A stretch of DNA of 64,000 nucleotides from Pseudactinotalea suaedae (GTDB lineage Bacteria; Actinomycetota; Actinomycetes; Actinomycetales; Beutenbergiaceae). Positions 17,105-26,539 of the stretch are shown one piece after another (within the stretch, counting starts at the first letter, position 1; the number at the start of each line of letters is the position of its first letter). A program made the position numbers and the translations under genes. The stretch is taken from positions 62,001-126,000 of the forward strand of contig NZ_WNXY01000004.1 of the NCBI RefSeq assembly GCF_009733815.1. The letters are read 5' to 3'. The notes below the pieces were generated by a model. That model did not search any database, had not been told where the DNA came from, and was given only the letters and a program-made list of their open reading frames with translations.

Positions 17105-17701
17105 TCACGCACGCGTGATCAGGCTCATCGCCTCGGCCCGGGTGGTGGGGTCGCGGAGCGAGCCGCGGACGGCGGAGGTCACGGTGCGCGAGCCGGGCTT
17201 CCGGACGCCCCTCATCGACATGCACAGGTGCTCGCACTCGATGACCACGATCGCACCCAGGGCGTTGAGCTTGTCCATGAGCGCGTCCGCCACCTGGGAG
17301 GTGAGCCGCTCCTGCACCTGCGGCCGCTTGGCGTAGACGTCGACGAGTCGTGCGAGCTTGCTCAGCCCGGTCACGCGGCCGTCGGAGCCGGGGATGTACC
17401 CGACGTGCGCCACGCCGTGGAACGGCAGCAGGTGGTGCTCACAGGTGGAGTAGACCTCGATGTCGCGCACCAGCACGAGCTCGTTGTGCCCGAGCTCGAA
17501 GAAGGTCTGCAGCACGTCGCCCGGCTCCTGGGCCAGTCCGGAGAACGCCTCCCGGTAGGCCCGTGCGACCCGCCGGGGCGTCTCCAGCATGCCGTCCCGC
17601 GTGGGGTCGAGCCCGAGCGCGACCAGCAGGTCGCGAACGGCGGCGATGGCCGCAGCCTCGTCGTAGCCCGGCGGCTGCGGGGCCCGGAGATCCTCGGACA
17701 T
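17105..17701 (-). CDS. folE: GTP cyclohydrolase I
   Basis: First enzyme of folate synthesis, opening the GTP ring to dihydroneopterin triphosphate. The 198-residue protein is of family length and has the zinc site Cys87 and His90 in [12 protein letters not shown] and the second cysteine in [11 protein letters not shown], plus the [14 protein letters not shown] and QERLT motifs. The ATG is 4 nt after the ftsH stop. First dedicated gene of the folate run; co-transcribed with ftsH as in many Actinomycetota. Confidence 0.97.
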   Translation of the reverse strand: MSEDLRAPQPPGYDEAAAIAAVRDLLVALGLDPTRDGMLETPRRVARAYREAFSGLAQEPGDVLQTFFELGHNELVLVRDIEVYSTCEHHLLPFHGVAHVGYIPGSDGRVTGLSKLARLVDVYAKRPQVQERLTSQVADALMDKLNALGAIVVIECEHLCMSMRGVRKPGSRTVTSAVRGSLRDPTTRAEAMSLITRA

Positions 17702-17705
17702 GCGC

Positions 17706-19757
17706 TCAGCCCTGGCTGTCCACGGTGCCGTCAGGCGGGATCTCGCGGACCTCCTGCGCGGGACTCTCGTCGTTCCCGGCGGCGGCGATCTGGTCCTGCG
17801 GCAGCATCTGCGGCGCTCCGGAGGCGATCTCCCTCGGCGACTGCACCGGGGGCAGGTCGCTCACGGCGCGGTGCGCGCTCGAGAGCCAGACCGGCCGCGG
17901 CGGGCGCTTCTCGATCGGGGTGAACACCTCGGCGAGCTCCGCCTGGTTGAGCGTCTCCCGCTCGAGCAGCTCGAACGCCAGCGCATCGAGCACGTGCCGG
18001 TACTGGGTCAGGATCTCCCAGGCCTCGTCATGAGCCGCGTCGACGAGGCGGCGCACCTCGTCGTCGACGATCCCGGCGACGTCCTCGGAGTACTCACGCT
18101 GGTGACCCATGTCGCGGCCCAGGAACACCTCGCCGTCGCCTCCGTTGCCGAGCCGCAGCGCGCCGACACGCTCGCTCATGCCGTACTCCTTGACCATCTT
18201 GCGCGCGGTGGCGGTGGCCTTCTCGATGTCGTTCGACGCCCCGGTGGTCGGGTCGTGGAAGACGATCTCCTCGGCGACGCGGCCACCCATGGCGTAGGCG
18301 AGTTGGTCGAGCAGCTCGTTGCGGGTCACCGAGTACTTGTCCTCGGCGGGCATCACCATCGTGTAGCCGAGCGCGCGCCCGCGGGGAAGGATCGTCACCT
18401 TCGTGACCGGGTCGGTGTAGCGCAGCGCCGTGGCCACCAGGGCGTGGCCGCCCTCGTGGTAGGCGGTGAGCTTGCGCTCCTTCTCGTTCATGAGGCGGCT
18501 GCGCTTCTGCGGGCCGGCGATCACGCGATCGATCGCCTCGTCGAGCTCGTGGTCGCCGATCTGGGCGCCACCGGTGCGCGCGGTGAGCAGCGCGGCCTCG
18601 TTGAGCACGTTGGCCAGGTCCGCACCGGTGAAGCCCGGGGTCCGCTTGGCGACCGCGTGGAGGTCGACGTACGGCGCCATCGGCTTGCCCTTGGAGTGCA
18701 CCCGGAGGATCTCCTCGCGACCGCGCAGATCGGGTGCGTCGACCGCGACCTGCCGGTCGAACCGGCCCGGACGCAGCAGCGCCGGGTCGAGGATGTCGGG
18801 CCGGTTGGTCGCCGCGATCATGATGACGTTCTGGTTGGCGTCGAAGCCGTCCATCTCGACCAGCATCTGGTTCAGCGTCTGCTCGCGCTCGTCGTGACCG
18901 CCGCCGAGCCCGGCGCCGCGGTGACGTCCGACCGCGTCGATCTCGTCCACGAAGATGATCGCCGGCGCGTTCGCCTTGGCCTGCTCGAACAGGTCGCGCA
19001 CGCGCGAGGCGCCGACACCCACGAACATCTCGACGAAGTCGGACCCGGAGATCGAGTAGAAGGGTGCGCCGGCCTCGCCGGCGATCGCCCTCGCGAGCAG
19101 CGTCTTGCCGGTTCCGGGCGGGCCGTACAGCAGCACACCCTTGGGGATCTTGGCCCCGACCGCCTGGAACTTCGCGGGGTCGGCGAGGAACTCCTTGATC
19201 TCGCCGAGCTCCTCGACCGCCTCGTCGACGCCCGCGACGTCGGCGAACGTCACCTTCGGCATCTCCTTGGTGACCTGCTTGGCCTTGGACTTGCCGAAGT
19301 TCATCATCTTGTTCCCGCCGCCCTGCACGCGGGACATCAGGAACCAGAACAGACCACCGAGCAGCAGCACGGTCAGCAGCAGCGGCAGGATCGAGCCCCA
19401 GATCGAGGGCTGCGGGACCACCGAGTTGTAGCCGTCGGGGAGCCGGTCGTCGGCGCGCGCGTCGGCGACGGCCTCGGCGACGGCGTCCGCCTGCGCGGTC
19501 GCGTAGTAGAACTGGACGACCGTGCCCTGCTCGACGTCATCGACGACGAGCTCCTCGCTCAGGCTGAGGGTGACCCGTTGATAGCCGTCGTTGATCTCGA
19601 CGGCCTCGAGGGTCTCACCCTCGAGCAGCTCCATCCCGGTCGAGGTGTCGATGGTCTGGGTACCGCCGCCCGCGAGCAGCCGGAAGCTGGCGAACACGAC
19701 GACGAGGGCGATGACGACCCAGATGAGGGGTCCGCGCAGCAGCTTCTTGACGTTCAT
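17706..19757 (-). CDS. ftsH: ATP-dependent zinc metalloprotease FtsH
   Basis: Membrane-anchored AAA+ protease that degrades membrane and regulatory proteins. The 683-residue protein has two membrane segments (about 8-26 and 116-138) flanking a small extracytoplasmic domain. The AAA domain carries Walker A GPPGTGKT (Lys218), Walker [12 protein letters not shown] and the second-region RPGRFDRQV motif. The zinc protease site HEGGH has His434 and His438. The acidic C-tail matches actinobacterial FtsH. It heads the folate run and follows hpt after a 174-bp gap that probably holds its own promoter. Confidence 0.97.
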   Translation of the reverse strand: MNVKKLLRGPLIWVVIALVVVFASFRLLAGGGTQTIDTSTGMELLEGETLEAVEINDGYQRVTLSLSEELVVDDVEQGTVVQFYYATAQADAVAEAVADARADDRLPDGYNSVVPQPSIWGSILPLLLTVLLLGGLFWFLMSRVQGGGNKMMNFGKSKAKQVTKEMPKVTFADVAGVDEAVEELGEIKEFLADPAKFQAVGAKIPKGVLLYGPPGTGKTLLARAIAGEAGAPFYSISGSDFVEMFVGVGASRVRDLFEQAKANAPAIIFVDEIDAVGRHRGAGLGGGHDEREQTLNQMLVEMDGFDANQNVIMIAATNRPDILDPALLRPGRFDRQVAVDAPDLRGREEILRVHSKGKPMAPYVDLHAVAKRTPGFTGADLANVLNEAALLTARTGGAQIGDHELDEAIDRVIAGPQKRSRLMNEKERKLTAYHEGGHALVATALRYTDPVTKVTILPRGRALGYTMVMPAEDKYSVTRNELLDQLAYAMGGRVAEEIVFHDPTTGASNDIEKATATARKMVKEYGMSERVGALRLGNGGDGEVFLGRDMGHQREYSEDVAGIVDDEVRRLVDAAHDEAWEILTQYRHVLDALAFELLERETLNQAELAEVFTPIEKRPPRPVWLSSAHRAVSDLPPVQSPREIASGAPQMLPQDQIAAAGNDESPAQEVREIPPDGTVDSQG

Positions 19758-19827
19758 ATCGGTGGCGACCCGAGGGCGGGCCGGATCCTTCTTTCCTCGG
19801 CACTTTCGTGATGGGAACTGCGGTGAC

Positions 19828-19833
19828 GCTATA
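19828..19833 (-). promoter_or_regulatory. Possible ftsH -10 box (TATAGC)
   Basis: On the minus strand TATAGC follows a TTTCGG-like -35 by 18 nt in the hpt-ftsH gap. This gap (19758-19931) is otherwise empty of recognisable features. Weak match. Confidence 0.3.
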
Positions 19834-19931
19834 CGACCAACGCGCGAACGGCCGAAATGGTTCGCGTCTGTTCGCCGTGGGCATGAGCGCCCGGCGCCGG
19901 CGTCACCGCGGCACCACCGGCAGCGCCCTGC

Positions 19932-20486
19932 TCAGGAGGAGTAGACGTGGGGTGCGAGCGTGCCGACGAACGGCAGCGTCCGGTACCGCTCCGCATAGTC
20001 CAGGCCGTAGCCGACCACGAACTCGTTGGGGATGTCGAAGCCCACGTACCTGACGTCGACGGCCACCTTCGCGGCCTCGGGCTTGCGGAACATCGTGGCG
20101 ATCTCGATGCTCTCGGCACCGCGCGAGCGCAGGTTGGACACCAGCCACGACAGCGTGAGCCCGGAGTCGATGATGTCCTCGACGATGAGCACGTCCTTGC
20201 CGAGGAGGTCGGTGTCGAGGTCCTTGAGGATGCGCACCACACCGGAGGACTTGGTGCCGGAGCCGTAGGACGAGACCGCCATCCAGTCCATCTGCACCGA
20301 CAGCCGCAGCTTGCGCGACAGGTCCGCCATCACCATGACCGCGCCCTTGAGGACCCCGACCAGCAGCACCTCGCGGCCGGCGTAGTCGGCGTCGATCTGG
20401 GCGGCCATCTCCTGCAGCCGGTCCTGGATCTGCTGCTCGGTGTAGAGGACCTTCTCGAGGTCGTCACCCATCTCGCTGGCGTCCAC
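19932..20486 (-). CDS. hpt: Hypoxanthine phosphoribosyltransferase
   Basis: Purine salvage enzyme making IMP/GMP from hypoxanthine/guanine and PRPP. The 184-residue protein has the PRPP-binding motif VLIVEDIIDSGLT at 99-111, the LLVGVLKGAV loop near 41-50, the flexible-loop VSSYGSGTKSSG and the base-specificity end VVGYGLDYAERYR. GTG at 20486 is supported by GAGGAG 9 nt upstream; ATG at 20471 is the alternative. It follows tilS by 21 nt. The tilS-hpt-ftsH order is widespread in bacteria. Confidence 0.96.
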   Translation of the reverse strand: MDASEMGDDLEKVLYTEQQIQDRLQEMAAQIDADYAGREVLLVGVLKGAVMVMADLSRKLRLSVQMDWMAVSSYGSGTKSSGVVRILKDLDTDLLGKDVLIVEDIIDSGLTLSWLVSNLRSRGAESIEIATMFRKPEAAKVAVDVRYVGFDIPNEFVVGYGLDYAERYRTLPFVGTLAPHVYSS

Positions 20487-20507
20487 GCCGCTGTCTCCTC
20501 GCGTCGG

Positions 20508-21575
20508 TCAACTGGGGAGCCGGTCGGTGCGACCGGCTGGCCTCGCGACCACCAGCCTGCCACAGTCCCGACGCCCGCCGACGCGCCCCGGCAGCGCGAC
20601 CTCGCCCTGACCGCGCCAGTCGATCACCAGGGACTCGAGCGCGCGCACGTGCGACTCGAGCAGAGCGACGCCGGGGGCGCCCGCGACGAGCGCCGCGCGG
20701 CGCAGCACCCGGGTCCGGAACGCGGCGGGCTCGGCGGCGAGCGCGTCGACGTCGAGCAGGACGGCTGCGCCGTCTGCGCCGTCCTCGCGATCGACCAGGC
20801 ACCGGGTCCAGGCCGCCGTCGCGAGCTCGTCGAGGAGGTCGGCATCGGCCTGGGCGAGACGTGCGGTGCGGGCGAGCGCCGGAGCGGGGTCGCGGCCGAG
20901 CGCGTCGCCGAGCGCGGTGAGCACCACGTCGCGCACGGCGGCACGCGGCACCGGGCCGCCGTCGGAGCGTCTCCAGGGGCCGTCGACGGCGTTGCTGGGG
21001 TCGACGTCGCAGCTCAGGTCGAGGGCGGCGCAGGTCTGGTGGGTGTCGCTGCGCCGGACGCCGAGCAGCGGTCGCCAGTAGGTACCGCGGACCTCGCTCA
21101 TGCCCGCGAGGGAACGGGTGCCGCTGCCACGGCCGGCGGCGAGCAGCACGGTCTCGGCCTGGTCGTCGAGGGTGTGGCCGAGCAGCACCCCGGTGGCGCC
21201 GACCTGCTCCCGTGCGGCGTCGAGCTCGACGTAGCGCGCCTCGCGGGCGGCGGTCTCGCTGGCCCGTGGGAGGTCGGGGACGCGGCGGACCAGCACCGGG
21301 TCGAGCGCGAGCGCCGCACACGTGGCGGCAGCACGAGCCGCGACGGCGGCGCTGTCGGGTCGGACCCCGTGGTCCACCACCGCCGCGCCCGCGTGCAGCC
21401 CGAGCCGAGGTGCCAGGAACGCGGTCTGGCTGGCGAGCGCGATCGAGTCCGCGCCTCCGGAGCAGGCGACCAGCAGCAGCGCACCGGGTGCCAGGGTGCC
21501 GTCGGCGAGCAGCCGCTCGAGGAGGTCGCGGACCCCGGCACGCACCCGGGCGACGGCGGGATCAGGCCCGACCAA
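20508..21575 (-). CDS. tilS: tRNA(Ile)-lysidine synthetase
   Basis: Modifies the CAU anticodon of tRNA-Ile to lysidine so that it reads AUA. The 355-residue protein has the N-type PP-loop ATPase motif SGGADS at 39-44, the HGVRPDS and LGHTLDDQAETVL motifs and the PLLGVRRSD strand; the C-terminal part is short, as in actinobacterial forms. A TTG start at 21575 is accepted because an AGAGG ribosome site lies 9 nt upstream; GTG at 21545 is the alternative. It begins 19 nt after the zincin stop. Confidence 0.94.
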   Translation of the reverse strand: MVGPDPAVARVRAGVRDLLERLLADGTLAPGALLLVACSGGADSIALASQTAFLAPRLGLHAGAAVVDHGVRPDSAAVAARAAATCAALALDPVLVRRVPDLPRASETAAREARYVELDAAREQVGATGVLLGHTLDDQAETVLLAAGRGSGTRSLAGMSEVRGTYWRPLLGVRRSDTHQTCAALDLSCDVDPSNAVDGPWRRSDGGPVPRAAVRDVVLTALGDALGRDPAPALARTARLAQADADLLDELATAAWTRCLVDREDGADGAAVLLDVDALAAEPAAFRTRVLRRAALVAGAPGVALLESHVRALESLVIDWRGQGEVALPGRVGGRRDCGRLVVARPAGRTDRLPS

Positions 21576-21594
21576 CGCCGTCGACCTCTCGCCT

Positions 21595-22647
21595 CTAGCC
21601 GTGCACCCGGCGCACCCACGCGGCCGGGTCGGTGATCTCGGTGGCCAGCGGCAGCTGCTCGGGCCCGGACCAGACCGCGTTGAGCCCGGCGTGGCCGACC
21701 GTGGCGGTCACGCCGCGCACGAACGCGGCGCCCTGGCGGTACTGCGCCAGCTTGGCGTCCATCCCCAGCAGCCGGCGCATCAGCATGTCGGCCACGCCGG
21801 TGCCGTCGCGGCGGCGCTCGAAGGCACGGCGGATCTTCGCGACGGTCGGCACCACGCTGGGCCCGGCCTCGTCCATGACGACGTCGGCGTGCCCCTCGAG
21901 GAGTGCCATCACCGCGAGCACACGCTCCAGCTGGGCCTGCTCGTCGGCGGTGAGGACGGCCGACATCAACGGTCCGCCGGAGGTGGCGTCGATCGGCGCT
22001 CCCTCCAGGACGCGCGGCAGCGACCGCAGCAGCGAGCTCAGGCGGCGGCCCGCGCCGGCGGTGTCCGACATCGAGGTGGCGAGCGCGGACATGTGCTCCC
22101 GCAGGTGCCCGGGCAGCCAGGGGGCGGCACTGAACTGCACGGCGTGGGTCTGCTCGTGCAGGCAGACCCAGAGGTGGAAGTCGGCGGCGTCCAGGCGCAG
22201 CTCGCGCTGCACATGAAGGACGTTCGGGGCGACCACGAGGAGGCGGCCGCCGCCCGTCGAGGCCGTGAACGGGTCGAACTGGCCGAGCACCCGGCTCGCG
22301 AGCAGCGACAGCAGCACGCCCAGCTCCTCGCCGGCGAACCGCGCCGAGATCGGACCGACCTCAGGGAGCTCGTCGCCCAGCAGGTCGGCGAACATCTCGA
22401 GGTTCGCCTCCGCCCAGCGCGCGCGGTCGATCACGTAGGTCGGCAGCGCCTCGGCCAGCTCGGCGGCCTCGTGGAGCCCGGTGACGTCGCCGACGTACCC
22501 GGGCGCCCGAGCTGCCGCGGCACGCAGCGAGGCGACCACCGCGCTCGCCTCCGCGCGCTCGACCACGGGACCGGCCGGGCTCAGCGCCGCCGCCCGCCGG
22601 CGGGCGAGATCCCAGTCGATCGCCGCCGCGCCCGCACCGTCTGCCAT
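21595..22647 (-). CDS. DUF2342 (zincin-like) metallopeptidase-family protein
   Basis: A 350-residue protein of the actinobacterial DUF2342 family, sometimes called coenzyme F420 biosynthesis-associated protein. The putative zinc site is HEQTH at 164-168, followed by HAVQFSAAPWL; a second acidic cluster, MALLEGHADVVMDE, lies near residue 245 and may supply the third ligand. No signal peptide, so probably cytosolic. It lies between dacB and tilS, a conserved position, but its substrate is unknown to me. The ATG is 6 nt after a TAGGCT -10 box, pointing to a leaderless transcript that may continue into tilS-hpt. Confidence 0.85.
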   Translation of the reverse strand: MADGAGAAAIDWDLARRRAAALSPAGPVVERAEASAVVASLRAAAARAPGYVGDVTGLHEAAELAEALPTYVIDRARWAEANLEMFADLLGDELPEVGPISARFAGEELGVLLSLLASRVLGQFDPFTASTGGGRLLVVAPNVLHVQRELRLDAADFHLWVCLHEQTHAVQFSAAPWLPGHLREHMSALATSMSDTAGAGRRLSSLLRSLPRVLEGAPIDATSGGPLMSAVLTADEQAQLERVLAVMALLEGHADVVMDEAGPSVVPTVAKIRRAFERRRDGTGVADMLMRRLLGMDAKLAQYRQGAAFVRGVTATVGHAGLNAVWSGPEQLPLATEITDPAAWVRRVHG

Positions 22648-22653
22648 GCCGCC

Positions 22654-22659
22654 AGCCTA
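22654..22659 (-). promoter_or_regulatory. -10 box (TAGGCT) of the leaderless DUF2342 transcript
   Basis: TAGGCT on the minus strand, then 6 nt, then ATG at 22647; no ribosome site. Fits the leaderless spacing seen repeatedly in this window. Confidence 0.5.
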
Positions 22660-22703
22660 CGTACCCGTGCTCGAGGGGGCGCACCTGGGTCGAGAGCTGG
22701 GCG

Positions 22704-24122
22704 TCAGCAGCCGCAGCTCGCGACGCCCGTCACCCAGGAGTCGATGGCGTCGCGGGCGCCGGCGATGTTCCCGGTGGGGACGTCACCGACGAGGACGGCG
22801 AAGGCGAGGAGGCGACCGTCGGCCGTGGTGACGTAGCCCGACAACGAGGCGACGGTGCGCAACGTGCCGGTCTTGGCGGCGACCATCCCGGCGGCGGGCG
22901 TCTCGTCGAGCCGGGTCGACAGCGTGCCCTCCAGGCCCCCGACCGGCAGCCCGCGAGCGACCGATCCGAGCTCGGGCCGGGAGGCGACCTCCAGGAGCGT
23001 GCCGACCAGGGTGCGGGGCGAGATCAGGTTGGTCGAGGACAGCCCGGTGGAGTCCGCGAGCGCCAACCCCTCGACGTCGACACCGAGGCCCGCGAGCACG
23101 TCGCCGATTGCGGTGCCGGCGCCGTCGAAGCTGGGCTCCTCGCCCTGCTCGTGCGCGACGAGCCTCCCGAGCCCCTCGGACAGGATGTTCTCCGAGTGCT
23201 GCAGCATGTAGGCGACCAGGTCGCGCAGCGGCGCGGAGGTGACCGAGGCGAGCTCAACCGCTCCCTCGGGGGCGCTCGCGCCCGCCACCTCGCCCTCGAC
23301 GGTGATCCCGGCGGCCACGAGAGCGTCGACGAACGCGGCGGCCGCGTCGCCCGCCGGGTCGATCGCCCTGGGACGGGCGCCCTCGATCCGGCCGATGTCG
23401 ATCGCCAGCGGGGCCATGTGCATCGCGTCGCCCACGGCGAGGTCGATCTCGTCCCACCGCGGCGCCATGTCGGGTCCGGCGTAGTAGCTCAGGTCGAGCC
23501 CGACGCTCACCCGCGCGGTGCCCGCGGCGGCCAGCGCGTCCGCGGTCGCCTGGGCCAGATCGGCGAGACCGGCGTGACCGATGATCGTCTCCGGGTCACC
23601 CGCACCAGCGGCCAGCGCGAGGTCACCACCGCCGACCAGGATGATCTCGCCCTCGCCGCCGCTGACCACGCTGGTGGTGAACCGGTGGTCGGCGCCCGCC
23701 GCCGCGACCGCCGCGGCCGCTGTCAGCAGCTTGGTGGTCGACGCCGGGACGTGACCGGCCTCGGCGTCGGCGGCGTCGAGGTCGGTACCCGTGAGGACGT
23801 CGGTGACCAGCACGCCGGCCGTCCCGACGACCGGGTCGGCGACCAGGTCCGCACGCAGCGAGGCAAGGTCTTGCGTGCTGGGCTGCTCGGCGTCCGCCGG
23901 GTCCGCCACCACCTCGAGCGGTGCGGGCTCCGGGAGCTGCGGCTGCGGGAACGGCGGGTCCGCCGCCCGCTCCGGGCGCATGGTGAGCGCACCGGGGACC
24001 ACGTCGTAGACGTCACCGGCGACGTAGCCGCCGCCCAGCAGGACCGCGAGCAGGACAACAGGGACAACCACCCGGCGCCTGCGTCGTCGTCGGTTCCTCG
24101 CCACCCCCGGAGTATCCCCCAC
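22704..24122 (-). CDS. dacB: D-alanyl-D-alanine carboxypeptidase (PBP4, S13 family)
   Basis: Trims or opens peptidoglycan cross-links outside the membrane. The 472-residue protein has a basic N-terminus (RRRRRRR) and one membrane segment (about 18-38), so it should be anchored rather than released. Penicillin-binding motifs: SxxK in ASTTK (Ser128, Lys131), SxN in HSENILSEG, and KTG in AAKTGTL. The start is uncertain: GTG at 24122 directly abuts GAGGAGG, while GTG at 24104 is 6 nt from GATACT and could be leaderless. Divergent from ppa across 65 bp. Confidence 0.92.
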   Translation of the reverse strand: MGDTPGVARNRRRRRRRVVVPVVLLAVLLGGGYVAGDVYDVVPGALTMRPERAADPPFPQPQLPEPAPLEVVADPADAEQPSTQDLASLRADLVADPVVGTAGVLVTDVLTGTDLDAADAEAGHVPASTTKLLTAAAAVAAAGADHRFTTSVVSGGEGEIILVGGGDLALAAGAGDPETIIGHAGLADLAQATADALAAAGTARVSVGLDLSYYAGPDMAPRWDEIDLAVGDAMHMAPLAIDIGRIEGARPRAIDPAGDAAAAFVDALVAAGITVEGEVAGASAPEGAVELASVTSAPLRDLVAYMLQHSENILSEGLGRLVAHEQGEEPSFDGAGTAIGDVLAGLGVDVEGLALADSTGLSSTNLISPRTLVGTLLEVASRPELGSVARGLPVGGLEGTLSTRLDETPAAGMVAAKTGTLRTVASLSGYVTTADGRLLAFAVLVGDVPTGNIAGARDAIDSWVTGVASCGC

Positions 24123-24187
24123 CTCCTCGGGTACGTCAGACTAGGCCCGGAGCCGACAGGCGCGACGAGAGGCATGGAGGGCGCAGG

Positions 24188-24712
24188 GTGGAGTTCGACG
24201 TCACGATCGAGATCCCGAAGGGGCAGCGCAACAAGTACGAGGTGGACCACGAGACCGGTCGGATCCGCCTCGACCGGATGCTGTTCACCTCGACGCGCTA
24301 TCCCGACGACTACGGGTACATCGAGGGCACGCTCGGCGAGGACGGCGACCCGCTCGACGCGCTGGTGCTCCTCGAGGAGCCCACGTTCCCGGGCTGCCTG
24401 ATCCGCTGCCGCGCGCTCGGCATGTTCCGCATGCGCGACGAGGCCGGCGGCGACGACAAGGTGCTGTGCGTGCCCAAGGGCGACCAGCGCGCGTCCTGGC
24501 GCTCCGACATCGACGACGTCTCCGAGTTCCACCGCCTGGAGATCCAGCACTTCTTCGAGGTCTACAAGGACCTCGAGCCCGGCAAGTCCGTCGAGGGTGC
24601 CCACTGGGTCGACCGCGAGGCGGCCGAGGCCGAGATCAAGCGCTCGTTCCAGCGCGCGATCGACACCGGATACACGCACCCGCAGCCGCACATCGTCCAG
24701 CCGCACAGCTGA
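24188..24712 (+). CDS. ppa: Inorganic pyrophosphatase, soluble type I
   Basis: Hydrolyses pyrophosphate to phosphate and pulls biosynthetic reactions forward. The 174-residue protein has the family length, the signature [10 protein letters not shown] that supplies metal ligands, [20 protein letters not shown] and the active-site YKDLEPGK near the C-terminus. GTG start at 24188 follows a GGAGGGCGCAGG ribosome site. It complements the membrane H+-pyrophosphatase gene hppA elsewhere in this window. It converges on the NlpC/P60 gene. Confidence 0.97.
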   Translation: MEFDVTIEIPKGQRNKYEVDHETGRIRLDRMLFTSTRYPDDYGYIEGTLGEDGDPLDALVLLEEPTFPGCLIRCRALGMFRMRDEAGGDDKVLCVPKGDQRASWRSDIDDVSEFHRLEIQHFFEVYKDLEPGKSVEGAHWVDREAAEAEIKRSFQRAIDTGYTHPQPHIVQPHS

Positions 24713-24726
24713 GCCGAGCGGCTCAG
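24709..24726. terminator. Hairpin containing the ppa stop codon
   Basis: CTGAGCC (24709-24715) pairs with GGCTCAG (24720-24726) over GAGC. The ppa stop TGA (24710-24712) is inside the left arm. It lies between convergent genes and may end both transcripts. Confidence 0.5.
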
Positions 24727-24742
24727 GTCGGAGCGGTTCGGG

Positions 24743-26119
24743 TCAGGGCCGGACGGCGTTCGGCAGCACGTTGCTCCACCACATCGGCACCAGCTCGACG
24801 TTCTTGCCCGCCGACGGCGCGTGCAGCCGCATGCCGTTGCCGGCGTAGATGGCCACGTGGTAGATCCCGTTCGGCCTGCCGTTGTCCGAGTAGAAGAACA
24901 GGTCGCCCGGCTTCATCTGGCCCACCGGGACCAGGTCGCCCGAGTAGTACTGCGCCGCGCTGTTCCGCGGGATCGAGATGCCCGCGTTCCGGTAGGCCAT
25001 CATCGTCAGGCCTGAGCAGTCGTAGGAGCTCGGGCCTGCGGCGCCGTAGAGGTAGGGCTTGCCGAGCTGCGTCCTCGCCCAGGCGAGAGCCGCCGCGTTC
25101 GCGCCGCTCGACGGCGGAGCAGGCGGCGGGGTGGTGACCGGCGGCTTGGTCGTGGAGCTGGTGGGCGCCGGGGTGGTCGGTGCGGGCGCCGGCGTCGTCG
25201 GCGCCGGCGCGGGCGGTGCCTGCGTGGTCGGCGCGGGGTTGCTCGTCGGCTGGCTCGTGGGCTGCGCGGGCGCGGGGTCGGCGGGTGCCGTGGCGGCCGG
25301 CTCGTCGGCGGGGGCCGCGGGCTCCTCGACTCCGAGCGCGGCGGCAGCGGCGGCGTTCTCGGCCGCCAGGCGCTCGGCCTCGGCGGCGGCCTGGCGCTCC
25401 TGCTCCATCTCGATGCTCGTCTGGCGCAGCGCGGCCAGCTCGGCGATCAGCGCGCCGTAGCGGTTCTGGTTGGCGGCGAGGATCGCCTCCGCGTCGGCGG
25501 CGGCCTCCTCGGCCGTGGCGGAGGCGGTCTCGAGCGCATCCGCTGCGGCGGCGCGCTCGGTGACCGTCTCGGCGGCACGGGCGTTCGCGGCGTCCGAGGC
25601 GACCGCAGCATCGGCGTAGCGCTGCTCCGCGGCTGCGGTGCTGGCACCGAGCACCTGGTAGGTGGTGGCCTCGGCCAGCGCGTCCTCGAGACCGTCGGCC
25701 GAGAGCATCGACCCGAGCTGGGCGAGGTCGCCGCCGGAGCGGTAGCTCGCCATCGCCAGCTCGGCCATCGCGGCACTGGCGGCATCGAGCTCGACCTCGG
25801 CGTCAGCGGCGGCCTGCTCGGCGTCGGCTGCCTCCGTCTCGGCCTCCTCGAGGGCGACGACGGCCACGTTGTAGCTCTCGGCAGCGACGAGCGCCTCGAT
25901 GGTGGCGGCCTCGTAGGCGGCCTGGTTGGTGGCGAGCTCGGCCTCGAGCCCGGCGATCGCGGACGCGGTGTCGGCAGCCGCAGCATCGACCGCGGCGATC
26001 TCCTCGTCCGAGGGAACGGTGGGCGAGGCGAGCGCACCCGAGGCGAACAGGCTGAAGCCTGCGGTGAGAGCTGTCGCCACCCCCAGCGGGCCGAGAAGTC
26101 TGCGCCGCACGTCGTCCAC
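24743..26119 (-). CDS. Secreted NlpC/P60 endopeptidase with coiled-coil (RipA-like)
   Basis: Peptidoglycan hydrolase for cell separation, resembling mycobacterial RipA. In the 458-residue protein, residues 1-32 are a signal peptide (cut near ASGALA-SP). Residues about 40-265 are a long Ala/Glu-rich coiled coil, probably autoinhibitory or a binding arm for a divisome partner. A Pro/Thr/Ala linker spans about 268-340. The NlpC/P60 domain fills about 345-458, with Cys368 in YDCSGL, His421 in YHVAIYAG, and a third polar residue further on. The 420-bp upstream gap carries a CRP/GlxR-like site. Confidence 0.92.
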   Translation of the reverse strand: MDDVRRRLLGPLGVATALTAGFSLFASGALASPTVPSDEEIAAVDAAAADTASAIAGLEAELATNQAAYEAATIEALVAAESYNVAVVALEEAETEAADAEQAAADAEVELDAASAAMAELAMASYRSGGDLAQLGSMLSADGLEDALAEATTYQVLGASTAAAEQRYADAAVASDAANARAAETVTERAAAADALETASATAEEAAADAEAILAANQNRYGALIAELAALRQTSIEMEQERQAAAEAERLAAENAAAAAALGVEEPAAPADEPAATAPADPAPAQPTSQPTSNPAPTTQAPPAPAPTTPAPAPTTPAPTSSTTKPPVTTPPPAPPSSGANAAALAWARTQLGKPYLYGAAGPSSYDCSGLTMMAYRNAGISIPRNSAAQYYSGDLVPVGQMKPGDLFFYSDNGRPNGIYHVAIYAGNGMRLHAPSAGKNVELVPMWWSNVLPNAVRP

Positions 26120-26217
26120 CTCACACCGTATCGATCAAGGAATGCGCGGCGTGTCGAGTTGACGCGCTCGGCGCATGCGTCCACACCGTAATGCACTTTT
26201 CACTCTTGCGACACACC

Positions 26218-26233
26218 TGTCACAACATTCACA
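26218..26233. promoter_or_regulatory. CRP/GlxR-like binding site
   Basis: TGTCA-N6-TCACA matches the CRP/GlxR consensus TGTGA-N6-TCACA at nine of ten fixed bases. It lies about 100 nt upstream of the NlpC/P60 start. Cell-wall hydrolases are known CRP/GlxR targets in related genera. Inference. Confidence 0.4.
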
Positions 26234-26257
26234 TTCGTCCCACGGCGTGCTCGAGCG

Positions 26258-26275
26258 AATGACATTCATGTCATT
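26258..26275. promoter_or_regulatory. Inverted repeat AATGACAT-TC-ATGTCATT
   Basis: A perfect 8-bp inverted repeat with a 2-nt centre in the AT-rich gap between the NlpC/P60 gene and metY. It has the size of a dimeric repressor operator. It does not match the McbR site known for corynebacterial methionine genes. The regulator is unknown. Confidence 0.4.
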
Positions 26276-26539
26276 TCCCGCATATCCGGCGAGATCCCGC
26301 TCGGGTCCCACGATGCGAGACGTTCCGACCGAAGACTGGACCGCGATCGCCGTCGGCCCTAACGTCGGCGGCATGTCCTTCCGTCGAATGTGCCGCTGAC
26401 GCGCACGTTCGGCATGCCCTGACGTTCTTCTCCGCGCTCTGCGGGGACGTCGCAGCGCACGTGCGCACCGCCCACCCACCCCGGGATCGGTCAGCGCGAG
26501 TCTGCTCTGCCGGCCCACCACCCCGCAGGAGACAGACCG

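Larger units (their letters stand above)
26120..26539. other. 420-bp AT-richer divergent intergenic region
   Basis: Separates the NlpC/P60 gene (-) from metY (+). It holds a CRP/GlxR-like site (26218-26233), an 8-2-8 inverted repeat (26258-26275), a possible plus-strand -10 box TAACGT at 26360-26365 and a short hairpin around 26421-26451 (GACGT...ACGTC). I looked for SAM and c-di-AMP riboswitch cores and saw neither. Short ORFs here have no coding character. Confidence 0.6.

Noticed and set aside
26175-26399. 74-codon ORF in the gap before metY
   Set aside because: No ribosome site, no similarity pattern, and it overlaps the regulatory repeats; better read as non-coding.
26120-26539. SAM riboswitch before metY or c-di-AMP riboswitch before the NlpC/P60 gene
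   Set aside because: I could not find the conserved cores of SAM-I, SAM-IV or ydaO elements on either strand.
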